Both the position numbers and the translations under genes were made by a program. From Streptomyces rugosispiralis (lineage in GTDB: Bacteria; Actinomycetota; Actinomycetes; Streptomycetales; Streptomycetaceae): a DNA stretch of 64,000 bases. The stretch lies in assembly GCF_024505145.1 (NCBI RefSeq), contig NZ_JANIAA010000036.1, forward strand, positions 1 to 64,000. The letters run 5' to 3'. Each line of letters starts with the position of its first letter. Within the stretch, counting starts at the first letter, position 1. This document shows, piece after piece, positions 51,018 to 60,251 of this stretch. The notes under the pieces were generated by a model that was not told the DNA's origin, did not search any database, and saw only the letters and a program-made list of their open reading frames with translations.

Positions 51018-52240
51018 GCCGCCGCCCCGGCCCGCGGCACCTCACCGCGGCCCGGCTCGCCCCCCGCAGGCTCAGCCTGGCCGACACCCTGCGGGTGGGC
51101 AGCGTGGGACTGCGCACCCGCCCCGCCCGAGTGCTGCTGTCGGCGCTGGGCATCGCGATCGGTATCGCCGCGATGGTCGCGGTGGTCGCGGTATCCGCTT
51201 CCAGCCAGGCCGCGTTCAACGCCCAACTCGCCTCGGTGGGTACGAACATGCTCACCGTGACGCCCGGAAGGGACTTCACCGGCGAGCCCGCGCCACTGCC
51301 GCGAAACGCCGCCGAGATGGTCAGGCACATCGCCCCGGTCGAGAACGCCGCGGCCACGGGCAGCCTCAAGGACGCCAAGGTCTACCGCAACGACCACATT
51401 CCCAAGGCCGCCAGCAGAGGCATCGGTGTCCTCGCGGCCGGACTCGGCCTGCCCAGGACCGTGGGGCTCCACATGGCCGCCGGAGCCTGGCTCAACGGCG
51501 CCCAGGGCCGCTACCCGGCCGTCGTCCTCGGCACCACCGCGGCCGAGAACCTGGGCATCACCACCCCCGGCGCCCAAATCTGGCTCGGGGAGCGGTGGTT
51601 CACCGTCACCGGAATCCTCAAGAAGGCGCCGCTCGCCCCCGAGCTGGACTCGGCGGCGCTCATCGGCTGGGACGCGGCCAAGACCTATCTGGGTTTCGAC
51701 GGCCGCCCCACGATGATCTACACCCGCACCGCCGACAGCAAGGTCGACCAGGTACGCGGGGTCCTCGCCGCCACCGTCAACCCCGAGGCGCCCAACGAGG
51801 TCACGGTCTCCCGGCCCTCCGACGCGCTGACCGCCAAGCAGGCCGCCAACCAGGCCTTCACCAGCCTGCTTGTCGGCATCGGCGCCATCGCCCTGCTGGT
51901 CGGCGGGGTCGGCGTGGCCAACACCATGGTCATCGCCGTCCTCGAACGGCGTGGTGAGATCGGCCTGCGCCGTGCGCTCGGCGCCACCCGCGGCCAGATC
52001 CGCACCCAGTTCCTCACCGAGTCGGTCATGCTCTCCGCCCTCGGCGGCATCGGCGGCGCGGCCCTCGGTGCGGGAGCGTCGGCGGGATACGCACTCTCGC
52101 AGAACTGGCAGGTGGTCGTCCCGCCCTGGGCACTGGGCGTCGGCGTCGGCGCCACCATGGCGATCGGCGCGCTCGCCGGCTTGTGGCCCGCCGTACGCGC
52201 GGCCCGGCTCGCGCCCCGGGCCGCACTCTCCGGGCCATAG
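51014..52240 (+). CDS. ABC transporter permease (MacB/FtsX type)
   Basis: 408-aa permease: one N-terminal TM (LLSALGIAIGIAAMVAVVAVS), a ~200-aa outside MacB_PCD-like domain, then three C-terminal TMs with the FtsX-type segment VVRRRGEIGLRRALGA-like (LERRGEIGLRRALGATRGQI). Typical length for this family. Last gene of the coupled four-gene unit 48617-52240. Confidence 0.92.
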   Translation: MSRRPGPRHLTAARLAPRRLSLADTLRVGSVGLRTRPARVLLSALGIAIGIAAMVAVVAVSASSQAAFNAQLASVGTNMLTVTPGRDFTGEPAPLPRNAAEMVRHIAPVENAAATGSLKDAKVYRNDHIPKAASRGIGVLAAGLGLPRTVGLHMAAGAWLNGAQGRYPAVVLGTTAAENLGITTPGAQIWLGERWFTVTGILKKAPLAPELDSAALIGWDAAKTYLGFDGRPTMIYTRTADSKVDQVRGVLAATVNPEAPNEVTVSRPSDALTAKQAANQAFTSLLVGIGAIALLVGGVGVANTMVIAVLERRGEIGLRRALGATRGQIRTQFLTESVMLSALGGIGGAALGAGASAGYALSQNWQVVVPPWALGVGVGATMAIGALAGLWPAVRAARLAPRAALSGP

Positions 52241-52388
52241 AAAACGGGCCTGTCCGCTTGAGACCGCTCTTGGTAAACGCACAGCTCAGCCTGACCTCCC
52301 TCACGGATAGCGCTCCTAACGTCTTCCGTGTCGAAGCCGAACGGCTCCGGCAAAGGAAAAGAACCACCGAATTCCGAAAGGCACCATC

Positions 52389-52517
52389 ATGAGCTTCCAC
52401 AAGATCGTCCCGGTCAAGCCCGCCCGCAAGGCCGAGCCGAAGAAGAAGCACCACGCCCCGAAGCCGGCCCCGAAGAAGGCGCCGAAGAAGCCCCACCGCC
52501 GCCCCATCGGCGGCTGA
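52389..52517 (+). CDS. 42-aa Lys/Pro/Ala-rich basic peptide
   Basis: The product starts MSFHKIVPVKPARKAEPKKK and continues with His, Lys, Ala and Pro to HRRPIGG; about 40% of residues are basic. GAAAGG lies before the ATG. It ends 84 bp before an ABC exporter gene on the same strand. The KKAP-type repeats resemble histone-like or linker tails. A nucleic-acid binder, or a peptide cargo for the exporter, is possible. Reality of the gene rests on its start signal and operon position. Confidence 0.5.
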   Translation: MSFHKIVPVKPARKAEPKKKHHAPKPAPKKAPKKPHRRPIGG

Positions 52518-52601
52518 CCCCGCACCACGAGAGGCGGGTCCGCGGCAGCGCGCCGCGGGCCCGCCTCGGCCTTGTCCGGAGCCGAGCGGGAGAGACCGAC
52601 C

Positions 52602-54572
52602 GTGACCCCATACGAAGACCAGCCCACCATGCAGCTGCGCACGCTCGGGTCCGGCCCGGCCGACGGTCCGGGACGGCATCGGCGCCCCGGGCGGCCGCGT
52701 CCTTACGGCCGTCATCAGCCGAAGGCCACCCCGCAGCCCAAGGCCGCCCCGCACCTCCCCGACGAGTACCTGCCCGTAGACGCGGGGGACGGCGAGCCCA
52801 GCGGCGAGGGGGTCGCTCCGCGACTGGCCGCGCGGCAGGCGTTCCGCCGGTTCTGGCCGCTCACCAGGGGCGACCGGCGCTGGCTGGTGCTCATCTGCGC
52901 CTGTGTCATCGCCGCGGCGCTCGCCGAGACCGCCGCCGTCCTCCTCTTCTCCGATCTCACCGACAACGCCCTGCGGCAGGGCTCGCTCAGCGCCTTCTGG
53001 GTCCCCGCCGCACAGTGGCTCGCGGTCGCGGTGCTCGGCGCGGGCGTCGGCTATATGGGCAACTCGCTCGCCGTATGGACCGCGGAACGGTTCGTACTGC
53101 GGCTGCGCGCCCGGGTCTTCGCGCATGTGCAGGATCTGCCCCCGCACTTCTTCCAGCGCCACCGCCAGGGCGATCTGGTCGAACGGCTCACCGGGGACGT
53201 GGAGTCCATCGAGCAGATGGTGGTCTCCGGGGCGGTGAGCACCGTCTCCGCCGTCTTCAGCACGGTCTTCTTCTCCGTGGCCGCCTTCTGGCTGCGCTGG
53301 GACCTGGCGCTGGCCACCTTCGTCCTGGCGCCGCTGTTCTGGCTGGCCGCGCGGCGCTTCTCCGGGCGGATCGGCTCGGTCGCGCGGGACGAGCGGGTCG
53401 CGGACGGCGCGATCACCTCCGTCGTCGAGGAGTCGCTCGGCAACGTGGTGCTGACGCAGGCGTACCACCGTAAGGACGCCGAGGAGCGGCGGCTGGGCCG
53501 GGAGGCCGGTGCGTGGATGCGGGCGTCGGTGACCGGTGCCCGGATGAGCGAGCTGTACGAGCAGTTGGTCGAGGTCATCGAGACGCTGTGCGTGCTCGCC
53601 GTGATCGGGCTCGGCGCCTGGGAGATCTCCCAGGGCCGGATGACCATCGGCCAGTTGCTGGCCTTCGCCGCCTTCCTCGGCTACCTCTACCCGCCGATCC
53701 GCAACCTCGGACAGCTCGGTCTCACCCTTACGGCCGCCACCGCGGGCGCCGAGCGGCTGGCGGAGATCCTCGACGCCGAGCCCGCCGTGAGCGATCCGCC
53801 GCCGGGGGCCGCGGTGGCGCCGTGGCGGGTGCACGGCACGGTGGAGTTCGACGGTGTCGGCTTCCGCTACCCCGGGGGCGACCGGCGCACCCTGGCCGGG
53901 GTCTCGTTCACCGCCCGGCCGGGTGAGTTCGTGCTGATCACCGGGGCGAGCGGGGCGGGCAAGTCCACCGTCTCCAAGCTGCTGACCCGCTTCTACGACC
54001 CGGCGGAGGGGTTCGTACGGCTCGACGGAGTGCCGCTGTACGCGATGCCGCTGGGCTTTCTGCGGACCCATGTGACGCTGCTGCCGCAGGAGACGCTCAT
54101 CCTGCGCGACACCATCCGCGAGAACATCGCCTGCGGCCGCCCCGGGGCCGCCGAGCACGAGATCGTCCGGGCGGCGCGGGACGCCGCCGCGCACGACTTC
54201 ATCGCGGCGCTGCCCGAGGGCTACGACACCCGGATCGCCCCGCATACGGCCCGGCTGTCCGGCGGGCAGCTCCAGCGCGTCGCCATCGCCCGCGCGATGC
54301 TGCGCGACGCGCCCGTCCTGGTCCTGGACGAGCCCACGACCGGTGTGGACGCGCTGGCCGCGCGGCGGGTCGTCCGGCCGCTGCGGCGGCTGATGTCCGG
54401 CCGCACCACGATCATGATCACCCACGATCTGAATCTGGCACCGGACGCGGACCGCATCCTGGTGCTGGACCACGGGCGGGTCGTGGAGACGGGCACGCAT
54501 CACGAACTGCTGGCGCTGGGCGGGACGTACGCGCGGCTGCACGGTTCCTTGGGCGGCTCCCTGACCGGGTAG
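52602..54572 (+). CDS. ABC exporter, fused membrane and ATPase domains
   Basis: 656-aa half-exporter. A ~95-residue Pro/Arg-rich cytoplasmic N terminus precedes six TM helices (~95-370). The nucleotide-binding domain has Walker A GASGAGKST, Q-loop LPQET, signature LSGGQLQR, Walker B VLVLDEPTTGVD and H-loop ITHDL. The usual catalytic Glu is present after Walker B. GTG 52602 follows GGGAGAG. Homodimer expected, as no partner half is adjacent. Confidence 0.92.
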   Translation: MTPYEDQPTMQLRTLGSGPADGPGRHRRPGRPRPYGRHQPKATPQPKAAPHLPDEYLPVDAGDGEPSGEGVAPRLAARQAFRRFWPLTRGDRRWLVLICACVIAAALAETAAVLLFSDLTDNALRQGSLSAFWVPAAQWLAVAVLGAGVGYMGNSLAVWTAERFVLRLRARVFAHVQDLPPHFFQRHRQGDLVERLTGDVESIEQMVVSGAVSTVSAVFSTVFFSVAAFWLRWDLALATFVLAPLFWLAARRFSGRIGSVARDERVADGAITSVVEESLGNVVLTQAYHRKDAEERRLGREAGAWMRASVTGARMSELYEQLVEVIETLCVLAVIGLGAWEISQGRMTIGQLLAFAAFLGYLYPPIRNLGQLGLTLTAATAGAERLAEILDAEPAVSDPPPGAAVAPWRVHGTVEFDGVGFRYPGGDRRTLAGVSFTARPGEFVLITGASGAGKSTVSKLLTRFYDPAEGFVRLDGVPLYAMPLGFLRTHVTLLPQETLILRDTIRENIACGRPGAAEHEIVRAARDAAAHDFIAALPEGYDTRIAPHTARLSGGQLQRVAIARAMLRDAPVLVLDEPTTGVDALAARRVVRPLRRLMSGRTTIMITHDLNLAPDADRILVLDHGRVVETGTHHELLALGGTYARLHGSLGGSLTG

Positions 54573-54596
54573 AGGAGTGTCCGGCGGATCGTGACG

Positions 54597-55212
54597 CCTG
54601 CGGCGGGCTGTCCCCTCCCCGCCCCTCCCCGAAACTGGGGCGCAGCCCCAGGCCCCGTGCCGGGGCTTTGCCCCAGACCCCGGGCCAGGGCTCCGCCCCT
54701 GGACCCCTGGGTCGGGGGCGAAGCCCCCGCCTCCCAGCCCCTCCGGCGCTTGAGGAGCGGGACCTGGGACGGAACCCCCGCCTCCCAGCCCCTCCGGCGC
54801 TTGAGGAGCAGGACCTGGGGCGAAGCCCCCGCCTCCCAGCCCCTCCGGCGCTTGAGGAGCAGGACCTGGGGCGAAGCCCCCGCCTCCCAGCCCCTCCGGC
54901 GCTTGAGGAGCGGGGCCTCGGACGGAGCCCCCGCCTCCCAACCCCTCCGGCGCTTAAGGAGCGGGGCCTCGGACGGAGCCCCCGCCTCCCAACCCCTCCG
55001 GCGCTTGAGGAGCGGGACCTGGGGCGAAGCCCCCGCCTCCCAACCCCTCCGGCGCTTGAGGAGCAGGGCCTCGGGCGGAGCCCCCGCCTCCCAGCCCCTC
55101 CGGCGCTTGAGGAGCGGGACCTGGGGCGAAGCCCCCGCCTCCCAGCCCCTCCGGCGCTTGAGGAGCGGGGCTTGGGGCGGAGCCCCAGTTTCGGGAAGGG
55201 GCGGGGAGGGGA
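54597..55212. repeat. Inverted-arm-flanked 51-bp tandem array
   Basis: Nine exact-period 51-bp units begin at 54738 and every 51 bp to 55146, each starting CCCCTCCGGCGCTTGAGGAG and containing a GGGGC-GAA-GCCCC-type mini-hairpin. Flanking arms (54597-54649 and 55174-55212) are inverted copies and match the arms of the 20359-20848 array. Since 51 is divisible by 3, ORFs stay open in several frames (17-residue repeats such as ASQPLRRLRSG); these are not genes. It fills the ~700-bp gap between two convergent genes. Confidence 0.92.
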
Positions 55213-55275
55213 AAGACCCGGACCAGGCCGGACCGGACCCGCGCCGGACCGGACCCGCGCCGGATGGGCCCGCGC

Positions 55276-56697
55276 TCAGCCCAGGTCGATCTCCGGCGGA
55301 GCCGTAGGCGCGCCCGGCAGTCTGAGCCAGGCCACCGTGCCGCCGCCCGGGGCCGGTTCCAGCCCCACCTGGCCGCCCGACTGCTGAACCGTACGGGCCA
55401 CGATCGACAGGCCGAGGCCCGAGCCGGGCATGCTGCGTGCGGACGGGGAGCGCCAGAAGCGCTCGAAGACATGCGGCAGTTCCTCGGCGGGGATGCCGGG
55501 GCCATGGTCCCGCACCCGTACCTCTCCGCTTCTGAGGACGACGTCGATCACACCACCCGAAGGGCTGAACTTCACGGCGTTGTCGAGCAGATTGACCAGC
55601 GCCCGCTCCAAGGCGGTCGCCTCGCCGCGGACGTACCAGGACTCGATCGAGGCGTTGATGGTGAGATGGGCGCCGCGCAGCCGGGCCCGCTCCAGGGCCG
55701 TCCGCGCCACCTCGTGCAGGGCGACCACCTGCGGGGGTCCGCTGCCGGGCACGGCGTCGGGGCGGGACAGTTCCTGAAGGTCGCCGATCAGCGCCGCGAG
55801 TTCGGTCATCTGCGCCTTGACGCTCCCCATGAGCGCCTTACGGTCGGCGGGCGGCAGCGCACGCCCGGTCTCCTCGCTGCGCGCGAGCAGCTCGATATTG
55901 GTCCGCAGCGAGGTCAGCGGGGTGCGCAGCTCATGCCCGGCGTCCGCGATCAGCTGCTGCTGACGGTCGCGGGAGGAGGCGAGGGCCGCCGTCATGGAGT
56001 TGAACGACCGGGACAGCCGGGCGATCTCGTCATCGCCCTCCGTGGGGATGCGCACGGCCAGGTCCTCGGTGCGGGCCACATGCTCGACCGCATCGGTCAG
56101 CCGGTCCACGGGCTTGAGCCCGGTTCTGGCGATCCACAGGCCCGCCGCTCCCGCGCCGACGACGCCGACCCCGGCGACGAGGGCGAGGACCAGCGCGAGC
56201 GTGCCCAGCGGATGCGCGACCTCACTCAGCGGGCGCGCCATGGAGACGGCGATCCCGCGCGGCAGCGGGCTGCCGGGGCCGGAGGCCGGCCGGTAGGTGA
56301 ACACCCGCATGTCCTCGCCGCCCGCGCCCGTCGCGTCATGCAGCGCGCTCGGCCGCTGCCCGACGGCCACGGCCACATCGGCGGTGGTCACCGGCAGCTT
56401 GGTCGCCCCGGGCTGGGTGCAGCGGCTCCCGTCGGCCAGCACGATCTGCACGGAGTACGAGCCGAGGGCGTGCGGGGTGCGGTCGTTGGCGCCGTCGGGG
56501 CTCTGGCACGCCTCCATGATGCTCAGCACATTGCGCTCGTCCACCGTGACATTGCGCAGGGACGAGTCGAGTTGGGCGCTGAGCTGCTCCCGGACGATCA
56601 GCCAGGACGCGAACGCGGACACCGCCACCGCGACCGCGACCGCCACGGCGGTCAGCAGGGCCAGCCGCGAGCGCAGCGGCAGTCTGCGGAACCTCAC
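55276..56697 (-). CDS. MprB-like sensor histidine kinase
   Basis: 473-aa kinase: TM helices at ~12-32 and ~165-188 flank a ~130-aa outside sensor with a Cys pair; HAMP, H-box [16 protein letters not shown]-box [11 protein letters not shown] boxes [12 protein letters not shown] and [12 protein letters not shown] follow. The GTG start overlaps the regulator's stop by 4 bp. With the regulator and the HtrA-like protease gene upstream it matches the MprAB-PepD arrangement of mycobacteria and, from memory, the SCO4155-4157 region. Confidence 0.92.
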   Translation of the reverse strand: MRFRRLPLRSRLALLTAVAVAVAVAVSAFASWLIVREQLSAQLDSSLRNVTVDERNVLSIMEACQSPDGANDRTPHALGSYSVQIVLADGSRCTQPGATKLPVTTADVAVAVGQRPSALHDATGAGGEDMRVFTYRPASGPGSPLPRGIAVSMARPLSEVAHPLGTLALVLALVAGVGVVGAGAAGLWIARTGLKPVDRLTDAVEHVARTEDLAVRIPTEGDDEIARLSRSFNSMTAALASSRDRQQQLIADAGHELRTPLTSLRTNIELLARSEETGRALPPADRKALMGSVKAQMTELAALIGDLQELSRPDAVPGSGPPQVVALHEVARTALERARLRGAHLTINASIESWYVRGEATALERALVNLLDNAVKFSPSGGVIDVVLRSGEVRVRDHGPGIPAEELPHVFERFWRSPSARSMPGSGLGLSIVARTVQQSGGQVGLEPAPGGGTVAWLRLPGAPTAPPEIDLG

Positions 56698-57434
56698 GAG
56701 GGCTCGCCCTCCGCGGGCCGCAGGACGTACCCCACCCCGCGCACGGTGTGCACGAGCCGCGGCTCGCCGCCCGCCTCGGTCTTACGGCGCAGATACATCA
56801 CGTACACGTCCAGCGAGTTGGACGACGGCTCGAAGTCGAAGCCCCACACCGCCTTGAGGATCTGCTCACGGGTGAGCACCTGGCGGGGGTGGGCCAGGAA
56901 CATCTCCAGCAGGGTGAACTCGGTCCGGGTCAGTTCGACGCGGCGTGCGCCGCGGACGACCTCGCGGGTCGTCAGGTCCATCCGCAGATCGCCGAAGGCC
57001 AGTACGTCCCCCTCGGGCAGCGCCGCGCCCTGCTGGGCGGCGTAGGAGCTGCGGCGCAGCAGGGCGCGGATACGGGCCAGCAGTTCGTCGAGTTCGAAGG
57101 GTTTGACGAGGTAGTCGTCGGCGCCCGCGTCGAGTCCGGTGACCCGGTCGCCGACCGTGTCCCGCGCGGTGAGCATGAGGATCGGCAGCGTCACCCCGGT
57201 GGCGCGCAGCCGCCGCGCGGCGGTCAGCCCGTCCATCCGGGGCATCAGCACATCGAGCACGATCAGCTCGGGGTCGTAGGAGCCGACCTTGTCCAGCGCG
57301 TCCAGTCCGTCCACGGCGGTCTCGGTCGCGTAGCCCTCGAAGACGAGGCTGCGCTGAAGGGCTTCCCGGACGGCCGGCTCGTCGTCGACGATCAGGATGC
57401 GGGCCGGCTGATCGCCGTGGTCGGCGGGGCTCAT
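56694..57434 (-). CDS. MprA-like OmpR-family response regulator
   Basis: 246-aa regulator. Receiver: VDDEP, phosphoacceptor Asp in [13 protein letters not shown], Lys in [11 protein letters not shown]; winged helix [46 protein letters not shown] 57434 follows AAGGAA. 88 bp separate it from the protease stop upstream on the same strand. Likely binds the direct repeats at 58671-58697. Confidence 0.92.
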   Translation of the reverse strand: MSPADHGDQPARILIVDDEPAVREALQRSLVFEGYATETAVDGLDALDKVGSYDPELIVLDVLMPRMDGLTAARRLRATGVTLPILMLTARDTVGDRVTGLDAGADDYLVKPFELDELLARIRALLRRSSYAAQQGAALPEGDVLAFGDLRMDLTTREVVRGARRVELTRTEFTLLEMFLAHPRQVLTREQILKAVWGFDFEPSSNSLDVYVMYLRRKTEAGGEPRLVHTVRGVGYVLRPAEGEPS

Positions 57435-57522
57435 GGGGCGGTTTCCTTATGAGGCGGTGACGGTGGGGCGGGGAGGTGGCCGCGACGGGCTGTGCGGCGC
57501 TGCTGCCAGCCTCGCACGTCCA

Positions 57523-58647
57523 TCACGTGTTGCTGTCACTTCCGCCCGCGCGGAGGGAGGCGAGATCGGACTTGACGGTGTTGATCGGGATCGAGAAGCC
57601 GAGGCCCACGCTGCCCGCGTCGCCGGAGCTCTGGCCCGAGGCCGAGGAGTACATCGCGGAGTTGATGCCGATGATCTGGCCGCTCATGTTGATCAGCGCG
57701 CCGCCGGAGTTGCCGGGGTTGAGCGAGGCGTCGGTCTGGATGGCCTTGTAGGTGGTGGTCGAGGAGCCGACGTCGCCGTTGTACCGGCCGCCGCCGAACT
57801 CGAACGGCCACTGCCCGCCGCCGGGCCCCTGACCGCCCTGGCCCTGGCCCTGATCCGTGGAGACGGTGACGTCACGGTCGAGCGCGGAGACGATGCCGCT
57901 GGTGACGGTGCCGGTGAGGCCCTCGGGCGAGCCGATGGCCACGACCTGGTCGCCCACCGTGACCTTGCTGGAGTCGCCGAGCGACGCGGGCTTCAGCCCG
58001 CTCGCGCCCTCCACCTTGATCAGGGCGAGGTCCTTCTTGCTGTCGGTGCCGACGACCGTCGCGGTCTTCTTGCTGCCGTCGCTGAAGGTCACCTTGATCG
58101 CGTCGGCGCCGGAGACCACGTGGTTGTTGGTGATGATCTCGCCGCCGCTGGTGATGACCACGCCGGAGCCGGTGGACTGACCGCTGGTGCCACCGGCGCT
58201 GACCTCCACGATGCTGGGGCTGACGGCCGCCGCGACGGCCGAAACCCCGCTGTGGCTGGTGGAGTTGGCGTTGACCACGGGGGTGGAGATCGTGGTGTCG
58301 GACTTCTGGGTGGCGTGGGTGACCAGCGCGGCCGCCCCGCCGCCCACGAGCGCCGAGACCGCCGCCACGGCCGCGATCAGCACGACCGGCCGTGAGGCCC
58401 GCGCCCTGCGCCGCCCCCCGCCCCCGTGCGCCCCCTCACTCGCGAACGCGCCGCCGTCCTCCCCCGCGCCGCCGCCACTGCCGCTGCCGCCACTGCCGCT
58501 GCCGTCACCCGGCCATACGGTCACCCCGGACGGCGTGGTGACCGGCTGCTGAGGCTGGTACGCGGGCGGATCGGGGTACCCCGCACCGCCACCGTACGCG
58601 TAGGGATAGGGCTCGTCTGCGCCGCTGCGGCGTGTGCTGTCCGTCAT
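57523..58647 (-). CDS. HtrA/DegP-like trypsin-fold serine protease without PDZ domain
   Basis: 374-aa membrane-anchored protease. ~85 aa of Gly/Ser/Pro-rich cytoplasmic tail, TM helix ~88-110 (VVLIAAVAAVSALVGGGAAAL), then the catalytic domain. Catalytic His lies in TNNHVV, Asp in KDLALIKV and Ser in NPGNSGGAL. The domain ends ~28 aa after GLGFSIPI with no PDZ module, unlike classical HtrA. ATG 58647. In the same direction as the MprAB-like pair, with an 11-bp-phased direct repeat just upstream. Confidence 0.92.
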   Translation of the reverse strand: MTDSTRRSGADEPYPYAYGGGAGYPDPPAYQPQQPVTTPSGVTVWPGDGSGSGGSGSGGGAGEDGGAFASEGAHGGGGRRRARASRPVVLIAAVAAVSALVGGGAAALVTHATQKSDTTISTPVVNANSTSHSGVSAVAAAVSPSIVEVSAGGTSGQSTGSGVVITSGGEIITNNHVVSGADAIKVTFSDGSKKTATVVGTDSKKDLALIKVEGASGLKPASLGDSSKVTVGDQVVAIGSPEGLTGTVTSGIVSALDRDVTVSTDQGQGQGGQGPGGGQWPFEFGGGRYNGDVGSSTTTYKAIQTDASLNPGNSGGALINMSGQIIGINSAMYSSASGQSSGDAGSVGLGFSIPINTVKSDLASLRAGGSDSNT

Positions 58648-58670
58648 GTCTATGACTGTGCGGCCGGAGT

Positions 58671-58697
58671 ATGAGAGTCAGCTGAGGGCCCGCTGAG
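58671..58697 (-). promoter_or_regulatory. Three direct repeats in 11-bp phase (candidate MprA-type box)
   Basis: On the minus strand CTCAG, CTCAG and CTCAT begin exactly 11 bp apart (plus-strand 58693-58697, 58682-58686, 58671-58675), 24-50 bp upstream of the protease start. Direct half-sites at one helical turn are the usual site form for OmpR-family regulators, and CTCAG repeats recall the mycobacterial MprA box. Binding by the neighbouring MprA-like protein is inferred. Confidence 0.6.
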
Positions 58698-58758
58698 AAC
58701 CCCGCCAGAAGTCGGTATGCCCGACATAAGGGGAGCCGCCGCAGGGGTGCCGCCGCGG

Positions 58759-59074
58759 GTCAGCCGCGCACCGCGGCCAGGCACTCGTCGTACAGGTCCA
58801 GGATGTCGCCCTTACCGTCGTTGTCGACCCATGCCATCGACGCGGCGTCCAGGCACGCGAACGCCGTCGCGAGCACCGCGCGGGCCCTCGGATCCGCACT
58901 GCCGACGGTGACGCCCATCCGCGCCTCGACGAGCGGCAGCAGCTCCTCCTGGAACCGCAGTCGCTTTTCGAGCCAACCGGCACGCAGCGAGGCGGTGTTG
59001 TGCAGGAGGCGGAACCGCTCCAGGGCCTGTTCCCGGCTGTCGTGCAGGGCCAGTACGGCGGCGACCCCCGCGCG
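58759..59074 (-). pseudogene. C-terminal remnant of a TetR-family regulator
   Basis: One minus-strand frame reads as a TetR C-terminal ligand-domain end: AVLALHDSREQALERFR, ASLRAGWLEKRLRF, AFACLDAASMAWVDNDGKG, ending YDECLAAVRG and TGA. No start codon or DNA-binding HTH precedes it: the frame breaks at about 59074 where an unrelated fragment begins. The other long minus-strand reading here is a shadow in a different frame. Confidence 0.6.
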
Positions 59075-59076
59075 CA

Positions 59077-59154
59077 GACACCGGCTTCGGCGGGCTGTTC
59101 ACCGGCGACAACCTCACCGTCTCCGGCGGCATCGGCGTTCACTCCCGCCCTTGA
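59077..59154 (+). pseudogene. C-terminal remnant of an oxidoreductase-like gene
   Basis: A plus-strand stretch of 25 codons plus TGA starts DTGFGGLFTGDNLTVSGG and ends IGVHSRP, a C-terminal-like end as in SDR-type enzymes. It has no start. It abuts the TetR remnant head to head at ~59075, marking an old deletion junction. The rest of 58698-59205 shows nothing else. Confidence 0.4.
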
Positions 59155-59205
59155 GGCGTTCACTCCCGGCCCTGACGAGCGGAAGCGCGAAGCGCCAGAA
59201 GGACC

Positions 59206-60228
59206 CTAGGCGCAGCCGCAGGAGTGGCGGACCACCAGTGCCGAGGGGAACTGCCTGACCCGTTCGCGGCGGGAGCCGGAGAGGCGGACGCCGTCGTCCA
59301 GGACCAGGTCGACCGCGGCGCGTGCCATCGCGGGGCGGTCGGAGCCGACCGTGGTCAGCGGGGGGTCGGTGAGGTGGGCTTCCTTCACATCGTCGAAGCC
59401 GGCCACCGCCAACTCCCCGGGGACATCGAGCCGCAGCTCACGCGCCGCCCGCAACACCCCGAACGCCTGGTCGTCGGTGGCGCAGAAGATGGCCGGGGGC
59501 CGGTCGGGCCCGGCGAGCAGATCGAGGGCGACCTTATAGGCGTCGTAGCGGTTGTAAGGGGCCTGGAAGAGCCGCCCGTCCGTCGGCCGACCGGCCTCGT
59601 GCATCGCCCGGCGCCAGCCCTCCACGTGGTCGGTGACCGGGTCGCCGACGGTCGGGGTTATCTCGGTGCCGCCGAGGCAGGCCACATAGTCATGGCCGTG
59701 CTCCAGCAGATGCCGCACCGCGAGTTGCGCGCCGCCGACGTCGTCCAGCACCACCGCCACGTCGTCGATCGCCTCGGGCCGCTCGTGCAGCAGCACCACC
59801 CGGGCGTCCCACGCCTCGATCTCCGCCGCCGCGTTCTCGCTCGGGCCCTGGCTGATAAGGATCAGCCCGGACACCCGCATCCCCAGGAAGGCGCGCAGAT
59901 AGTGCACCTCGCGCTCGTCCAGGTAGTCCGAGTTGCCGACCAGCACCATCTTTCCGCGCTCGGCGGCCGCCTGCTCGACGGCGTGCGCCATCTCCGCGAA
60001 GAACGGCTGCCGGGCGTCCGGAACGATCAGCCCTATGAGATCGGTCCGGCGGCTCGCCATCGCCTGCGCGACCCGGTCCGGCCGGTAGCCGAGCTCCTTG
60101 ATCGCGGCGAGCACCCGCTCGCGCGTGGCCGGGGCGACCGGCCGGGGTCCGTTATTGATGACGTAACTGACGACCGCGGTCGACGTTCCCGCAAGCCTTG
60201 CCACATCATCCCGCGTCACCTTGGCCAC
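59206..60228 (-). CDS. LacI-family transcriptional regulator
   Basis: 340-aa regulator. N-terminal [26 protein letters not shown] and hinge [11 protein letters not shown], then the periplasmic-binding-protein-like ligand domain ([17 protein letters not shown] ... [19 protein letters not shown]). GTG 60228 follows TAGACT (minus strand 60235-60240) by 6 nt, indicating a leaderless start. It is adjacent to glnR in the same direction, separated by only 23 bp, an arrangement I recall from S. coelicolor (SCO4158/SCO4159). Confidence 0.92.
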   Translation of the reverse strand: MAKVTRDDVARLAGTSTAVVSYVINNGPRPVAPATRERVLAAIKELGYRPDRVAQAMASRRTDLIGLIVPDARQPFFAEMAHAVEQAAAERGKMVLVGNSDYLDEREVHYLRAFLGMRVSGLILISQGPSENAAAEIEAWDARVVLLHERPEAIDDVAVVLDDVGGAQLAVRHLLEHGHDYVACLGGTEITPTVGDPVTDHVEGWRRAMHEAGRPTDGRLFQAPYNRYDAYKVALDLLAGPDRPPAIFCATDDQAFGVLRAARELRLDVPGELAVAGFDDVKEAHLTDPPLTTVGSDRPAMARAAVDLVLDDGVRLSGSRRERVRQFPSALVVRHSCGCA

Positions 60229-60251
60229 GCGCGAAGTCTACGCGGGTCCAG

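Noticed and set aside
54668-55387. Long repetitive ORFs (PALEERGLGRSPRLP-type repeats)
   Set aside because: They are read-through of the 51-bp array, open in several frames because 51 is divisible by 3. No start signals or conserved domain.
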